Source of the DNA: Verrucomicrobiota bacterium
Lineage (GTDB): Bacteria; Verrucomicrobiota; Verrucomicrobiia; Methylacidiphilales; Verrucolacustridaceae
Assembly (NCBI GenBank): GCA_010028775.1
Contig: RHAF01000030.1
Span: 1 to 12,899, forward strand
DNA: 12,899 nt
Reading direction: 5' to 3'
In this document: positions 6,601-12,899 of the stretch, one piece after another
Layout: each line of letters opens with the position of its first letter
Position numbering within the stretch: position 1 is the stretch's first letter
Translations under genes and position numbers: made by a program
Notes under the pieces: model-generated
What the model was told of the DNA's origin: nothing
Seen by the model: the letters and a program-made list of their open reading frames with translations, nothing else
The model's database searches: none

Positions 6601-8045
6601 GCGCCCGCTTCCCGCGGCCGGAGAAGCGGGAAGTAAATCACCTCACGGATCGAATCCACCCCCGCCAGCAGCATGGCCAACCGGTCCACGCCCAGCCCCA
6701 GCCCTCCGGCGGGGGGCATGCCGTGATGCAAAGCCTCAAGAAACTCCATATCCACCTTCTGGGTGTGCTCCCCGACTTGGTGATGGAACCTTTCCGCCTG
6801 GAGAATCGGATCGTTCAGCTCCGAATAGCCCGGGGAGATCTCCTGCCGCCCCATGATCAGCTCATAAACATCGACCACCGACGGGTCTTCCCGATTGAGC
6901 CGGGCCAAAGGCACCAGCTCGGCAGGCAAATGGGTGATAAAAACGGGATTCACCGCCAGGGCTTCGACTTTCTTTTCAAAAACCTTCTGCGTGATCTCGG
7001 ACGGGGCCAGTTTTGGTTCCAACTCCACCCCAAGTTCGGCCGCACGGCGTTCCATCCCCGCCGCATCCAGATCAAACCAGTCGTCCCCCGCGGCCTCCCT
7101 CACCGCCTCCCGGTATTTCCTCCGCGGCCAAGGTGGGGACAGGTCCAGTTCGGAGCCGTCGCTTTGCCGGATTTTCAGTCCCCCCGTCAACTCATGTGCG
7201 GCCCCCCGGATCATCTCCTCCACCAGCTGGGCCATGCCCGTGAAATCCGAATAGGCCCAGTAGGCCTCCAGCATGGTGAACTCCGGATTGTGCCTCCGGG
7301 AAATGCCTTCATTGCGGAAATTCCGGTTGATCTCAAAGACCTTTTCCAATCCGCCCACCAGGAGACGCTTGAGATAAAGTTCGGGGGCAATCCTCAAATA
7401 CAAATCCATGCCCAGGGCGTGATGCCGGGTCTTGAAGGGCTCGGCGGCGGCTCCTCCCGCGACCGTCTGCATCATCGGCGTCTCCACCTCGGTGAATCCC
7501 TCGCGATGGAGAAAATCCCTCAGGTAACGGACCAGCCGGACCCGCAAATCGAGGGCCCGGCGTGAATTCTCGTTCGAAACGAGGTCCAAGTGGCGGTGAC
7601 GGTGGCGCGTCTCGGTGTCGACCAGTCCGTGCCACTTGTCCGGCAAGGGGGCAAGGGATTTGGAAAGCAACACCAGTTTCTCCACCCGCACCGACGGCTC
7701 ACCGCTCTTGGTGGTGAAAAGCGTGCCCTCGACGCCGAGGATGTCCCCCAAATCGAGCAGTTCAAAAACTGCCCGCTCCGGTTCCGGTAAGGCAGGTTTT
7801 TGCACGTAGATCTGCAAACGCCCTCCGCGGTCCTGCAGGTGCAAAAACTGGCTTTTGCCCATATCACGATGGGAAACGATTCGGCCCGCCATTCTGACCC
7901 GCCGCCCCTCTTCCCATCGCCCCCGGATTTCGGCCGAGGTTTCGGTCCCGGGAAACGGCCCTCCGAACGGATCCACCCCCAGACTCCGAAGCTGCTCCAG
8001 CTTCTGCCGGCGGATCTCCATCAGGCTGGATGCGTCGTCGCTCAT
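6597..8045 (-). CDS. lysS: Lysine--tRNA ligase, class II
   Basis: The 482-residue enzyme charges tRNA-Lys with lysine using ATP. The N-terminal OB-fold anticodon-binding domain spans about 48-130 (VRMAGRIVSHRDMGKSQFLHL). The catalytic domain follows: a motif 1 region near FTEVETPMM (184-192), the AEPFKTRHH stretch, motif 2 as FEINRNFRNEG (237-247) with HNPEFTMLEAYWAY, and motif 3 as GGLGLGVDRLAMLL (447-460) ending in IREVIYFPLLRP. Length is near the usual 490-505. Compared with the common EIANAY/EIGNGF-SELND motif, this protein has EISPGYSELND (402-412), probably a lineage feature. The ATG at 8045 has AAGG just upstream with short spacing. It lies 70 bases after ptsI, the largest gap in the minus-strand run, so it may have its own promoter, though I saw none convincing. 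Its stop overlaps the MFS start. Confidence 0.97.
   Translation of the reverse strand: MSDDASSLMEIRRQKLEQLRSLGVDPFGGPFPGTETSAEIRGRWEEGRRVRMAGRIVSHRDMGKSQFLHLQDRGGRLQIYVQKPALPEPERAVFELLDLGDILGVEGTLFTTKSGEPSVRVEKLVLLSKSLAPLPDKWHGLVDTETRHRHRHLDLVSNENSRRALDLRVRLVRYLRDFLHREGFTEVETPMMQTVAGGAAAEPFKTRHHALGMDLYLRIAPELYLKRLLVGGLEKVFEINRNFRNEGISRRHNPEFTMLEAYWAYSDFTGMAQLVEEMIRGAAHELTGGLKIRQSDGSELDLSPPWPRRKYREAVREAAGDDWFDLDAAGMERRAAELGVELEPKLAPSEITQKVFEKKVEALAVNPVFITHLPAELVPLARLNREDPSVVDVYELIMGRQEISPGYSELNDPILQAERFHHQVGEHTQKVDMEFLEALHHGMPPAGGLGLGVDRLAMLLAGVDSIREVIYFPLLRPREAGA
6604..6633 (-). repeat. Two mutually exclusive 8-bp hairpins at the lysS/MFS junction
   Basis: Plus-strand CCCGCTTC at 6604-6611 pairs with GAAGCGGG at 6623-6630. 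The shifted CTTCCCGC at 6608-6615 pairs with GCGGGAAG at 6626-6633. Both stems are perfect 8-mers with loops of 11 and 10 bases, and they share bases, so only one can form at a time. They cover the last lysS codons and reach to 4 bases before the GTG start of the MFS gene, where they could hide the weak GGGAAG ribosome site. No T tract follows, so they are not a standard terminator. Confidence 0.45.
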
Positions 8046-8115
8046 CGGCCTTGAGTTCTAGCCGATTCCCCCCCTTCTTGGTAGGGCGATTCTGCCGATC
8101 CCTGGATGCGTAAAA

Positions 8116-9894
8116 TCAGGTGACCAGCTCGGGATATTTTTCCCGGGCCATCTGCTCCAGTCGCTTTCTCACCTCCTCCCCCGAATCCATCTTCAATATG
8201 CCCTCGGCCAGGGCTTCGCACTCCCCGAAGCTAAGGCTTTGGATCGCCCTCTTCACCCGGGGGACGGCCACGGAGCCCATGCTCATTTCATCCACCCCGA
8301 GCCCAATCAAGACCGGGGTCATCACCACATCCGATGCCATCTCCCCGCAAACTCCCACCCAGATGCCGTTTTTTCGCGCCGCCTCGATCACCCGACGGAT
8401 CAGGGACAACACCCCGGGATGGGTCGGTTGGTAAAGGGAAGCCACCCGCTCATTGGTCCGGTCCGCCGCCATGGTGTACTGGGTCAGATCGTTGGTCCCG
8501 ATGCTGAAAAACTGGACCATCGGGGCGAGCCGATCCGCAATCAAAGCCGCCGAGGGAACCTCGATCATCGCCCCCGCTTCGACCTCCTCCGCTGCGGGAA
8601 TCCCCGCCGCTTTTAATTCCTCCCTTGCCTCCCGCAAAAGTGTCAGGGCGGCAGTCAACTCCTCCCGGGTAGCGATCATCGGGAACATCACCCGGATTTT
8701 CCCCCCCGGGTTGGACCGGCAGATGGCACGCAACTGAACCTTGAAAATCTCCGGCCTCTCGAGGCAGTAGCGGATGGCCCTCCAGCCCAGGAACGGGTTG
8801 ACCTCCGGATCAAGCCCCTGATGCGTCGGCAGTTTGTCCCCGCCCAAGTCGAGGGTGCGGATGATGGCCAGATGCGGCCGGGACGCCTGTACCACCTGGC
8901 GATAGATGTTTGTCTGTTCGTCCTCCCCGGGAAACTGCACCCGGTTGAGGAACATGAATTCCGTCCGGTAAAGTCCGATCCCTTCCGCCCCGCTCTCCGT
9001 GATCAGGGGCAAGTCCTCCGGCAACTCCACGTTGGCGGAGAGCACGATGCGCCGCCCGTCGGTCGTGACCGCCGGGGTGTCCCGCAGGGCTTCCAGCCGC
9101 TGCTCGATCTCGTGGCGCCTTTTCTCAATCTGCCCGTACTCATATCGGGTCTGCTCGGTCGGATGGATGATGAGCAACCCGGCGTATCCGTCCAAAATGA
9201 CCGGGGCCCCCGATTCGCAACGGCTGAGCACCTCGTGCAGGCCGACCACCGCGGGAATGTTGAGCGATCGCGCCATGATGGCCGTGTGGGACGTGGTGCT
9301 CCCGGCCTCAGTGGCGAAGCCGAGGGCCATCTGGCGGTTGAGCAGGGCGGTGTCGGAGGGGGAAAGGTCGTGCGCCAGGATAATGCTCGGCGCATCCAGG
9401 GTGTAGACGTCGGCCAGTTTGCGACCGAGCAGGTTGTGCACGACCCTCCGGCCGACATCGAGAATGTCCGCCGCCCTCTCCCTCAGGTAGGGATCCTCCA
9501 CCTGTCTCAGGCTCTGGGCGTAGGTGTGGATGACATGCTGATAGACGTGCTCCACGCAGATTTTTCGGAGTTGCAGTTGTTTGCGCACCGCGGCGACGAT
9601 GGTGCTGTCCCCGGCCACCAGCAGGTGGGCCTCAAAAATGCCCGTCTCCTGTTCCCCAAGGGAATGAGCGAGTTGTTCCTTGATTTTCTGGATCTGCTCC
9701 CGCGTCTTCAGCAGGGCCGCCTCCAGCCGACGCATCTCCCCGTCGATCTGCTCCTCAGCAATCGGCGTGGGGTGGATACGCACCTCCTCGTGCGCAAAGA
9801 CCGCCAATTGTCCGCTGACCACGCCCGGGGAGGCAGGGATCCCGGCCAGGCGGAGTTCCGCGCCCGGGACAGGCAGGCTGTCGGAAGGGATCAC
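8116..9894 (-). CDS. ptsI: Phosphoenolpyruvate--protein phosphotransferase (PTS enzyme I)
   Basis: The 592-residue product is close to the usual 570-580. Enzyme I takes phosphate from PEP onto a histidine and passes it to HPr in the cytoplasm. The N-terminal domain opens with LAGIPASPGVVSG (16-28); the HPr-binding helical region follows at about 45-150. The active histidine lies in TEAGSTTSHTAIMA (H203). The PEP-binding TIM barrel carries GIGLYRTEFMF (305-315), the RTLDLGGDK stretch, MIEVPSAALIAD (443-454), FFSIGTNDLTQYTMAADR (462-479) and the catalytic cysteine in VCGEMASD (C516). All key residues are present, so it should be active. The start is GTG at 9894, 24 bases after ptsH, with a GGGGGGAG run about 13 bases upstream. 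No enzyme II gene is in the window. Confidence 0.97.
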   Translation of the reverse strand: MIPSDSLPVPGAELRLAGIPASPGVVSGQLAVFAHEEVRIHPTPIAEEQIDGEMRRLEAALLKTREQIQKIKEQLAHSLGEQETGIFEAHLLVAGDSTIVAAVRKQLQLRKICVEHVYQHVIHTYAQSLRQVEDPYLRERAADILDVGRRVVHNLLGRKLADVYTLDAPSIILAHDLSPSDTALLNRQMALGFATEAGSTTSHTAIMARSLNIPAVVGLHEVLSRCESGAPVILDGYAGLLIIHPTEQTRYEYGQIEKRRHEIEQRLEALRDTPAVTTDGRRIVLSANVELPEDLPLITESGAEGIGLYRTEFMFLNRVQFPGEDEQTNIYRQVVQASRPHLAIIRTLDLGGDKLPTHQGLDPEVNPFLGWRAIRYCLERPEIFKVQLRAICRSNPGGKIRVMFPMIATREELTAALTLLREAREELKAAGIPAAEEVEAGAMIEVPSAALIADRLAPMVQFFSIGTNDLTQYTMAADRTNERVASLYQPTHPGVLSLIRRVIEAARKNGIWVGVCGEMASDVVMTPVLIGLGVDEMSMGSVAVPRVKRAIQSLSFGECEALAEGILKMDSGEEVRKRLEQMAREKYPELVT

Positions 9895-9918
9895 GGGAAA
9901 AGACTATCTCCCCCCGGG

Positions 9919-10212
9919 CTACTCCTCGTCGAACTTTCTTTCGATTAATTTCTCGAGGGACTCGAGCGCCTCGGCCGCCCCCTGCCCGCTGACATGAATG
10001 ACGATTTTCGAGCCCATGCCCGCGGCCAGCATCATCAGGCCCATGATGCTTTTCCCGTTGATGGTCTCCCCGTCCTTCTCCACATGGATCTCGCACCGGT
10101 GGCGGTTGGCCTCCCGGACAAACATCGCCGCCGGCCGGGCATGCAACCCCAGGCGATTTTGGATGACCACCTCCTTGGCCATGCGTTTTTCAGATCCGGA
10201 TGCCGCAGCCAT
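9919..10212 (-). CDS. ptsH: Phosphocarrier protein HPr
   Basis: HPr carries phosphate from enzyme I. The 97-residue protein has the active histidine in NRLGLHARPAA (H24, equal to His15) and the regulatory serine in NGKSIMGLMMLAA (S55, equal to Ser46). Both phosphorylation sites are therefore kept, which fits the HPr kinase gene directly upstream. The ATG at 10212 lies 2 bases after the hprK stop and has GAAGGA 9 bases before it, the best ribosome site in the window. It gives a 10-residue extension (MAAASGSEKR) before the usual start; a second ATG at 10182 would give the standard HPr length but has no clear ribosome site. No permease gene is nearby, so a regulatory use of HPr is likely. Confidence 0.96.
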   Translation of the reverse strand: MAAASGSEKRMAKEVVIQNRLGLHARPAAMFVREANRHRCEIHVEKDGETINGKSIMGLMMLAAGMGSKIVIHVSGQGAAEALESLEKLIERKFDEE

Positions 10213-10214
10213 GC

Positions 10215-11174
10215 TTAACCGTCCTTCAATTTCAGCTGGGACAGAAGTTTTTCGTTAAAGTCCACCGCGGAGAACTGCCCCATGGTTTTCATCTTCTGGT
10301 CCAGTGCCGCCACCTGCACCAACCCCGCCAGATCCCGCCCCGGGCGGATGGGAATTCGCACGTGCGGCACCTTGATTCCCAGGATCTCGTAAAACTGCTG
10401 GTCCAGCCCGGTCCGCTCGATCTCCTCGATTTTTTCCCACTCCACCAGGCTGACCACCAGGTCGAGCCTCTTTTCCGTCCGGATGGCCTTGCCGCCAAAA
10501 ATTGCCGCCACATTAATGATGCCGATTCCCCGCACCTCCATGAAGGTCCGTGTGACCTCGGCGGAGGTGGCCATGAGTTCCCGTCCCTCAATCAACCTCA
10601 GTCGCGTGATGTCGTCGCTGACCAGGGAATATCCGCGCTCCACCAGACCCAGGGCACATTCACTTTTCCCGATCCCACTGTCTCCACGGATCAGGACTCC
10701 CACCCCCATGATGTCCACCATGCTGCCGTGCTCGCTCGTCGAGGGTGCAAAATCCTCCTCCAGACAGAGGGTGATCAGGTTGACCAGCCGGGGGGTCGGA
10801 ATCGGCGAGATAAAGACCGGTACCTTGGCCGCGCGGGCTTCCTTGAGAATGACCGCAGGGGGCCGGTTGTTCCGGCTGAAGACAATACAGGGAATCTTTC
10901 GCTCCAGGATCGCCCGGATCCGGGAGACCCTCGATGCCGCGTCCAGGGAGGTGTAATAGCTGATCTCGCTTTTTCCGATGAGCTGCACCCGACGGAAGGC
11001 GAAATATTTCGTGAATCCGGTCAAGGCCATGCCCAGCCGGTTGACCGCCCCCTCCCGGATCAGACGGCCCATCCCCTCCTGCCCCGCCACCAGCTTGAGC
11101 TGTAGGCGGGCCGCATGCTCGGTGTAGAAATGCTCCACCGAGACCGTCAGGGGTTTGCGGATGGCGCTGCTCAT
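10215..11174 (-). CDS. hprK: HPr kinase/phosphorylase
   Basis: HprK phosphorylates the regulatory serine of HPr with ATP or PPi and can remove it again, linking metabolism to carbon control. From the ATG at 11174 the product has 319 residues, the family norm. The N-terminal domain spans about 1-130. The kinase domain starts with HGSMVDIMGVGVLIRG (149-164) and the P-loop GDSGIGKSE (164-172), followed by SDDITRL (186-192) with the catalytic aspartate and the family signature EVRGIGIINVAAIFG (213-227). A conserved C-terminal stretch follows, IPIRPGRDLAGLVQVAA (274-290). The start lies 2 bases after the galE stop; the open frame reaches 11219 but would overlap galE. The stop is 2 bases from ptsH, so kinase and substrate are tightly linked. 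Confidence 0.96.
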   Translation of the reverse strand: MSSAIRKPLTVSVEHFYTEHAARLQLKLVAGQEGMGRLIREGAVNRLGMALTGFTKYFAFRRVQLIGKSEISYYTSLDAASRVSRIRAILERKIPCIVFSRNNRPPAVILKEARAAKVPVFISPIPTPRLVNLITLCLEEDFAPSTSEHGSMVDIMGVGVLIRGDSGIGKSECALGLVERGYSLVSDDITRLRLIEGRELMATSAEVTRTFMEVRGIGIINVAAIFGGKAIRTEKRLDLVVSLVEWEKIEEIERTGLDQQFYEILGIKVPHVRIPIRPGRDLAGLVQVAALDQKMKTMGQFSAVDFNEKLLSQLKLKDG

Positions 11175-11176
11175 AC

Positions 11177-12148
11177 CTAATCGGAATAGCCTTGGGGGTG
11201 GGCCTGATGCCAGCCCCAAGCGGAGCTCAAAATTTCATCGAGACTGGAGTGGATCGGCTTCCAGCCCAGTTCCCGCTGAAGCTTGTTCGCCGCGGCCACC
11301 AGGGAGGGAGGATCCCCCGCCCGCGCCGGCTGCATCCGCACCGGGATGTTTTTTTTGGTCACCCTTTTGGCCGCCTCCACCACCTGCTGGACGGAGTGGC
11401 CGTTGCCCGTGCCCACGTTGAAGAAGCCGGGTTTGTCCCGATGCAAGGCCAGGATGTGCGCCGAAGCGAGGTCGCGGACGTGGATATAATCCCGGATGCA
11501 GGTCCCGTCCGGGGTCGCATGCCGGTCACCGAAAATATCGACCTGGGAACGCTGTCCCAAGGCGGTGAGAAGGACGTTGGGAATGAGATGGGTTTCCACC
11601 CGGTGATGCTCACCACGCTCGGCCGAGGCCCCCGAGGCGTTGAAGTAACGCAGGCAGGTCGGGATGATTCCGTGGATCTGGGCGTACCAAGCGAGGATCT
11701 GCTCAAAAACAAGTTTGGAGTGCCCGTAGGGGTTGATGGGTTTCTGCGAGGTCGTTTCATCCATCGGGACTTTCTCCGGAATGCCGTAGGTTGCGCAGGT
11801 AGAGGAAAAGATGATCTTCCGGCATCCGCTCTGCACCATCGCATCCAGAAGGTTGACTCCCCCCGAAACGTTGACCCGGTAGTAAACCGATGGATCGCGC
11901 ATGCTTTCCGGGACCAGAGCCTTGCCGGCGAAATGAATGACGGCCTCCGGACGGTGTTCCTGGGTGGCCCGCAACAGCAGATCCCGGTCGGCCAGGTCGC
12001 CCTGCAAAAATGCAGCCTTGGGATGAACCGCCGAACGGTGTCCCTCGCTCAGGTTGTCCCAGACAACCACCTCGTGGCCTGCTGCGAGGAGTTCCTCAAC
12101 GCAGACCGAGCCGATGTAACCCGCCCCGCCCGTGACCAGGACCTTCAT
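11177..12148 (-). CDS. galE: UDP-glucose 4-epimerase
   Basis: The 323-residue NAD-dependent enzyme of the extended short-chain dehydrogenase family interconverts UDP-glucose and UDP-galactose, supplying galactose for surface glycans or feeding galactose into glycolysis. The NAD-binding motif is TGGAGYIGS at 6-14. FSSTCATYG at 114-122 carries the catalytic Ser/Thr position, and YGHSK at 141-145 is the YxxxK pair (Y141, K145). NPYGHSKLVFEQIL, LRYFNASGA and the RDYIHVRDLA stretch are typical of GalE. The length is slightly below the E. coli enzyme (338). An A8 run (11349-11356) encodes Thr-Lys-Lys-Asn. It lies 19 bases after rho and 2 before hprK. A related 4-epimerase acting on another UDP sugar is possible, as specificity is not certain from sequence. 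Confidence 0.93.
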   Translation of the reverse strand: MKVLVTGGAGYIGSVCVEELLAAGHEVVVWDNLSEGHRSAVHPKAAFLQGDLADRDLLLRATQEHRPEAVIHFAGKALVPESMRDPSVYYRVNVSGGVNLLDAMVQSGCRKIIFSSTCATYGIPEKVPMDETTSQKPINPYGHSKLVFEQILAWYAQIHGIIPTCLRYFNASGASAERGEHHRVETHLIPNVLLTALGQRSQVDIFGDRHATPDGTCIRDYIHVRDLASAHILALHRDKPGFFNVGTGNGHSVQQVVEAAKRVTKKNIPVRMQPARAGDPPSLVAAANKLQRELGWKPIHSSLDEILSSAWGWHQAHPQGYSD

Positions 12149-12167
12149 CGATCCAAACGGATTTCGC

Positions 12168-12899
12168 CTACTCCTTCAGATTCATTGCCAGAAGGAACTC
12201 GACGTTGGTCTTCGTCTTTTTCAGGCGTTCCAGCAACAGCTCCATCGCCTCCACCGGAGGCAACGAGGCCAGGGCCCTTCGGAGGATATGGATCCGGGGC
12301 ATCTCGTCCGCGTGATAGAGGAGCTCCTCCTTGCGGGTTCCCGACTTGGAGATGTTCACCGCCGGGTAGATGCGCTTGTCCACCAGCGCCCGGTCGAGAT
12401 GGATCTCCATGTTCCCGGTTCCCTTGAACTCCTCGAAGATCACCTCGTCCATCTTGCTACCGGTATCCACCAGGGCCGTGGCGATGATTGTCAGACTGCC
12501 GCCCTCCTCGATGTTGCGCGCCGCCCCGAAAAACCTCTTCGGTTTGTGCAAGGCGTTGGCGTCGACTCCGCCGGAAAGGATCTTTCCGCTGTGGGGCTGC
12601 ACCGTGTTGTAGGCCCGGGCCAGGCGGGTGATGCTGTCCAGCAGGATCACCACGTCGGTCCCACGCTCCGCCAAACGCTTGGCCCGCTCGATCACCATTT
12701 CCGCAATGTGCACATGGCGGTCGGGGGGTTCATCGAAGGTGGAACTGATGACCTCGCCCTTGACCGAACGCTCCATGTCGGTCACCTCCTCCGGACGCTC
12801 GTCGATCAGCAGGACGATAAGATGCGCCTTGGGATTGTTGGCCGTGATGGCATTGGCGATCTTCTGCATCAGCACGGTTTTACCCGTCCGAGGCGGAGC
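12168..12899 (-). CDS. rho: Transcription termination factor Rho, C-terminal part (5' end outside window)
   Basis: The visible 243 residues are the ATPase half of Rho, the hexameric RNA helicase that ends transcription of untranslated RNA. The window edge cuts just before the P-loop, which reads APPRTGKTVL. Further motifs are LLIDERPEEVTDM, the Walker B region VVILLDSITRLARAYN, the RNA-contacting HSGKILSGGVD region, FGAARNIEEGGSLTI, and the EFKGTGNMEIHLDR and RIYPAVNISKSGTRKEELL stretches. The C-terminus ends in the usual short tail (LLAMNLKE), so this end is intact. The N-terminal RNA-binding domain lies outside. galE begins 19 bases downstream on the same strand. Confidence 0.97.
   Translation of the reverse strand, partial: APPRTGKTVLMQKIANAITANNPKAHLIVLLIDERPEEVTDMERSVKGEVISSTFDEPPDRHVHIAEMVIERAKRLAERGTDVVILLDSITRLARAYNTVQPHSGKILSGGVDANALHKPKRFFGAARNIEEGGSLTIIATALVDTGSKMDEVIFEEFKGTGNMEIHLDRALVDKRIYPAVNISKSGTRKEELLYHADEMPRIHILRRALASLPPVEAMELLLERLKKTKTNVEFLLAMNLKE

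Noticed and set aside
5938..6636. A 232-codon plus-strand frame opposite the MFS gene
   Set aside because: It is very rich in Gln, His, Gly and Arg, as expected from the complement of a hydrophobic membrane protein gene.
8046..8115. The 70-bp gap between ptsI and lysS as a promoter, riboswitch or T-box
   Set aside because: It is too short for a T-box or lysine riboswitch, and I found no -35/-10 pair with correct spacing or a terminator with a T tract.
8821..9948. A 375-codon plus-strand open frame opposite ptsI
   Set aside because: It mirrors the ptsI codons and shows no recognisable motif, while ptsI on the other strand has all catalytic residues.
10200..11105. A 301-codon plus-strand open frame opposite hprK
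   Set aside because: It is antisense to hprK, which has a full P-loop and signature; the antisense product is His, Asp and Pro-rich and low in sense.
11192..12427. A 411-codon plus-strand open frame opposite galE and the end of rho
   Set aside because: It lies antisense to firmly identified genes and its product is rich in Arg, Pro and Gly with no domain; GC-rich DNA gives such frames by chance.

Overview
The window looks like ordinary bacterial chromosome of high GC content, with genes packed closely on both strands. It holds fourteen protein genes: twelve complete and two cut by the window edges (comF at the left, rho at the right). I saw no tRNA or rRNA gene, insertion sequence, phage gene or CRISPR array, and no stretch over 300 bases without a gene. 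The gene set suggests a Gram-negative-type bacterium of the PVC group, possibly Verrucomicrobiota. The clues are HPr kinase with HPr and enzyme I but no sugar permease, an McsA-type zinc protein outside the Firmicutes, a DUF374 lipid acyltransferase, and GTG as start codon in six of thirteen visible starts. This placement is inference and needs a database comparison.

Left part (1-4608). A ComF-type phosphoribosyltransferase and a CPBP membrane protease overlap on the minus strand. Divergent from them is accA, for the alpha subunit of acetyl-CoA carboxylase. accA converges on an McsA-like gene, with a hairpin between the two. Only 15 bp separate the McsA-like gene from a divergent pair on the plus strand: an RlmI-like methyltransferase and an unknown four-helix membrane protein.

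Right part (4631-12899). Eight minus-strand genes run leftwards in the order rho, galE, hprK, ptsH, ptsI, lysS, an MFS transporter and a DUF374 acyltransferase. Spacing is 19, 2, 2, 24, 70, -4 and -4 bases. The hprK-ptsH-ptsI core forms a complete HPr phosphorylation module: enzyme I would phosphorylate the HPr histidine from PEP, and HprK would phosphorylate or dephosphorylate the HPr serine. The lysS/MFS and MFS/acyltransferase junctions share 4-base start/stop overlaps (GTGA and ATGA), which suggests translational coupling.

I found no clear case of a wholly new system. The points most worth a second look are the HPr module without permeases, McsA without a visible McsB, the coupled transporter/acyltransferase pair, the unknown membrane protein next to the methyltransferase, and two mutually exclusive hairpins at the lysS/MFS junction.
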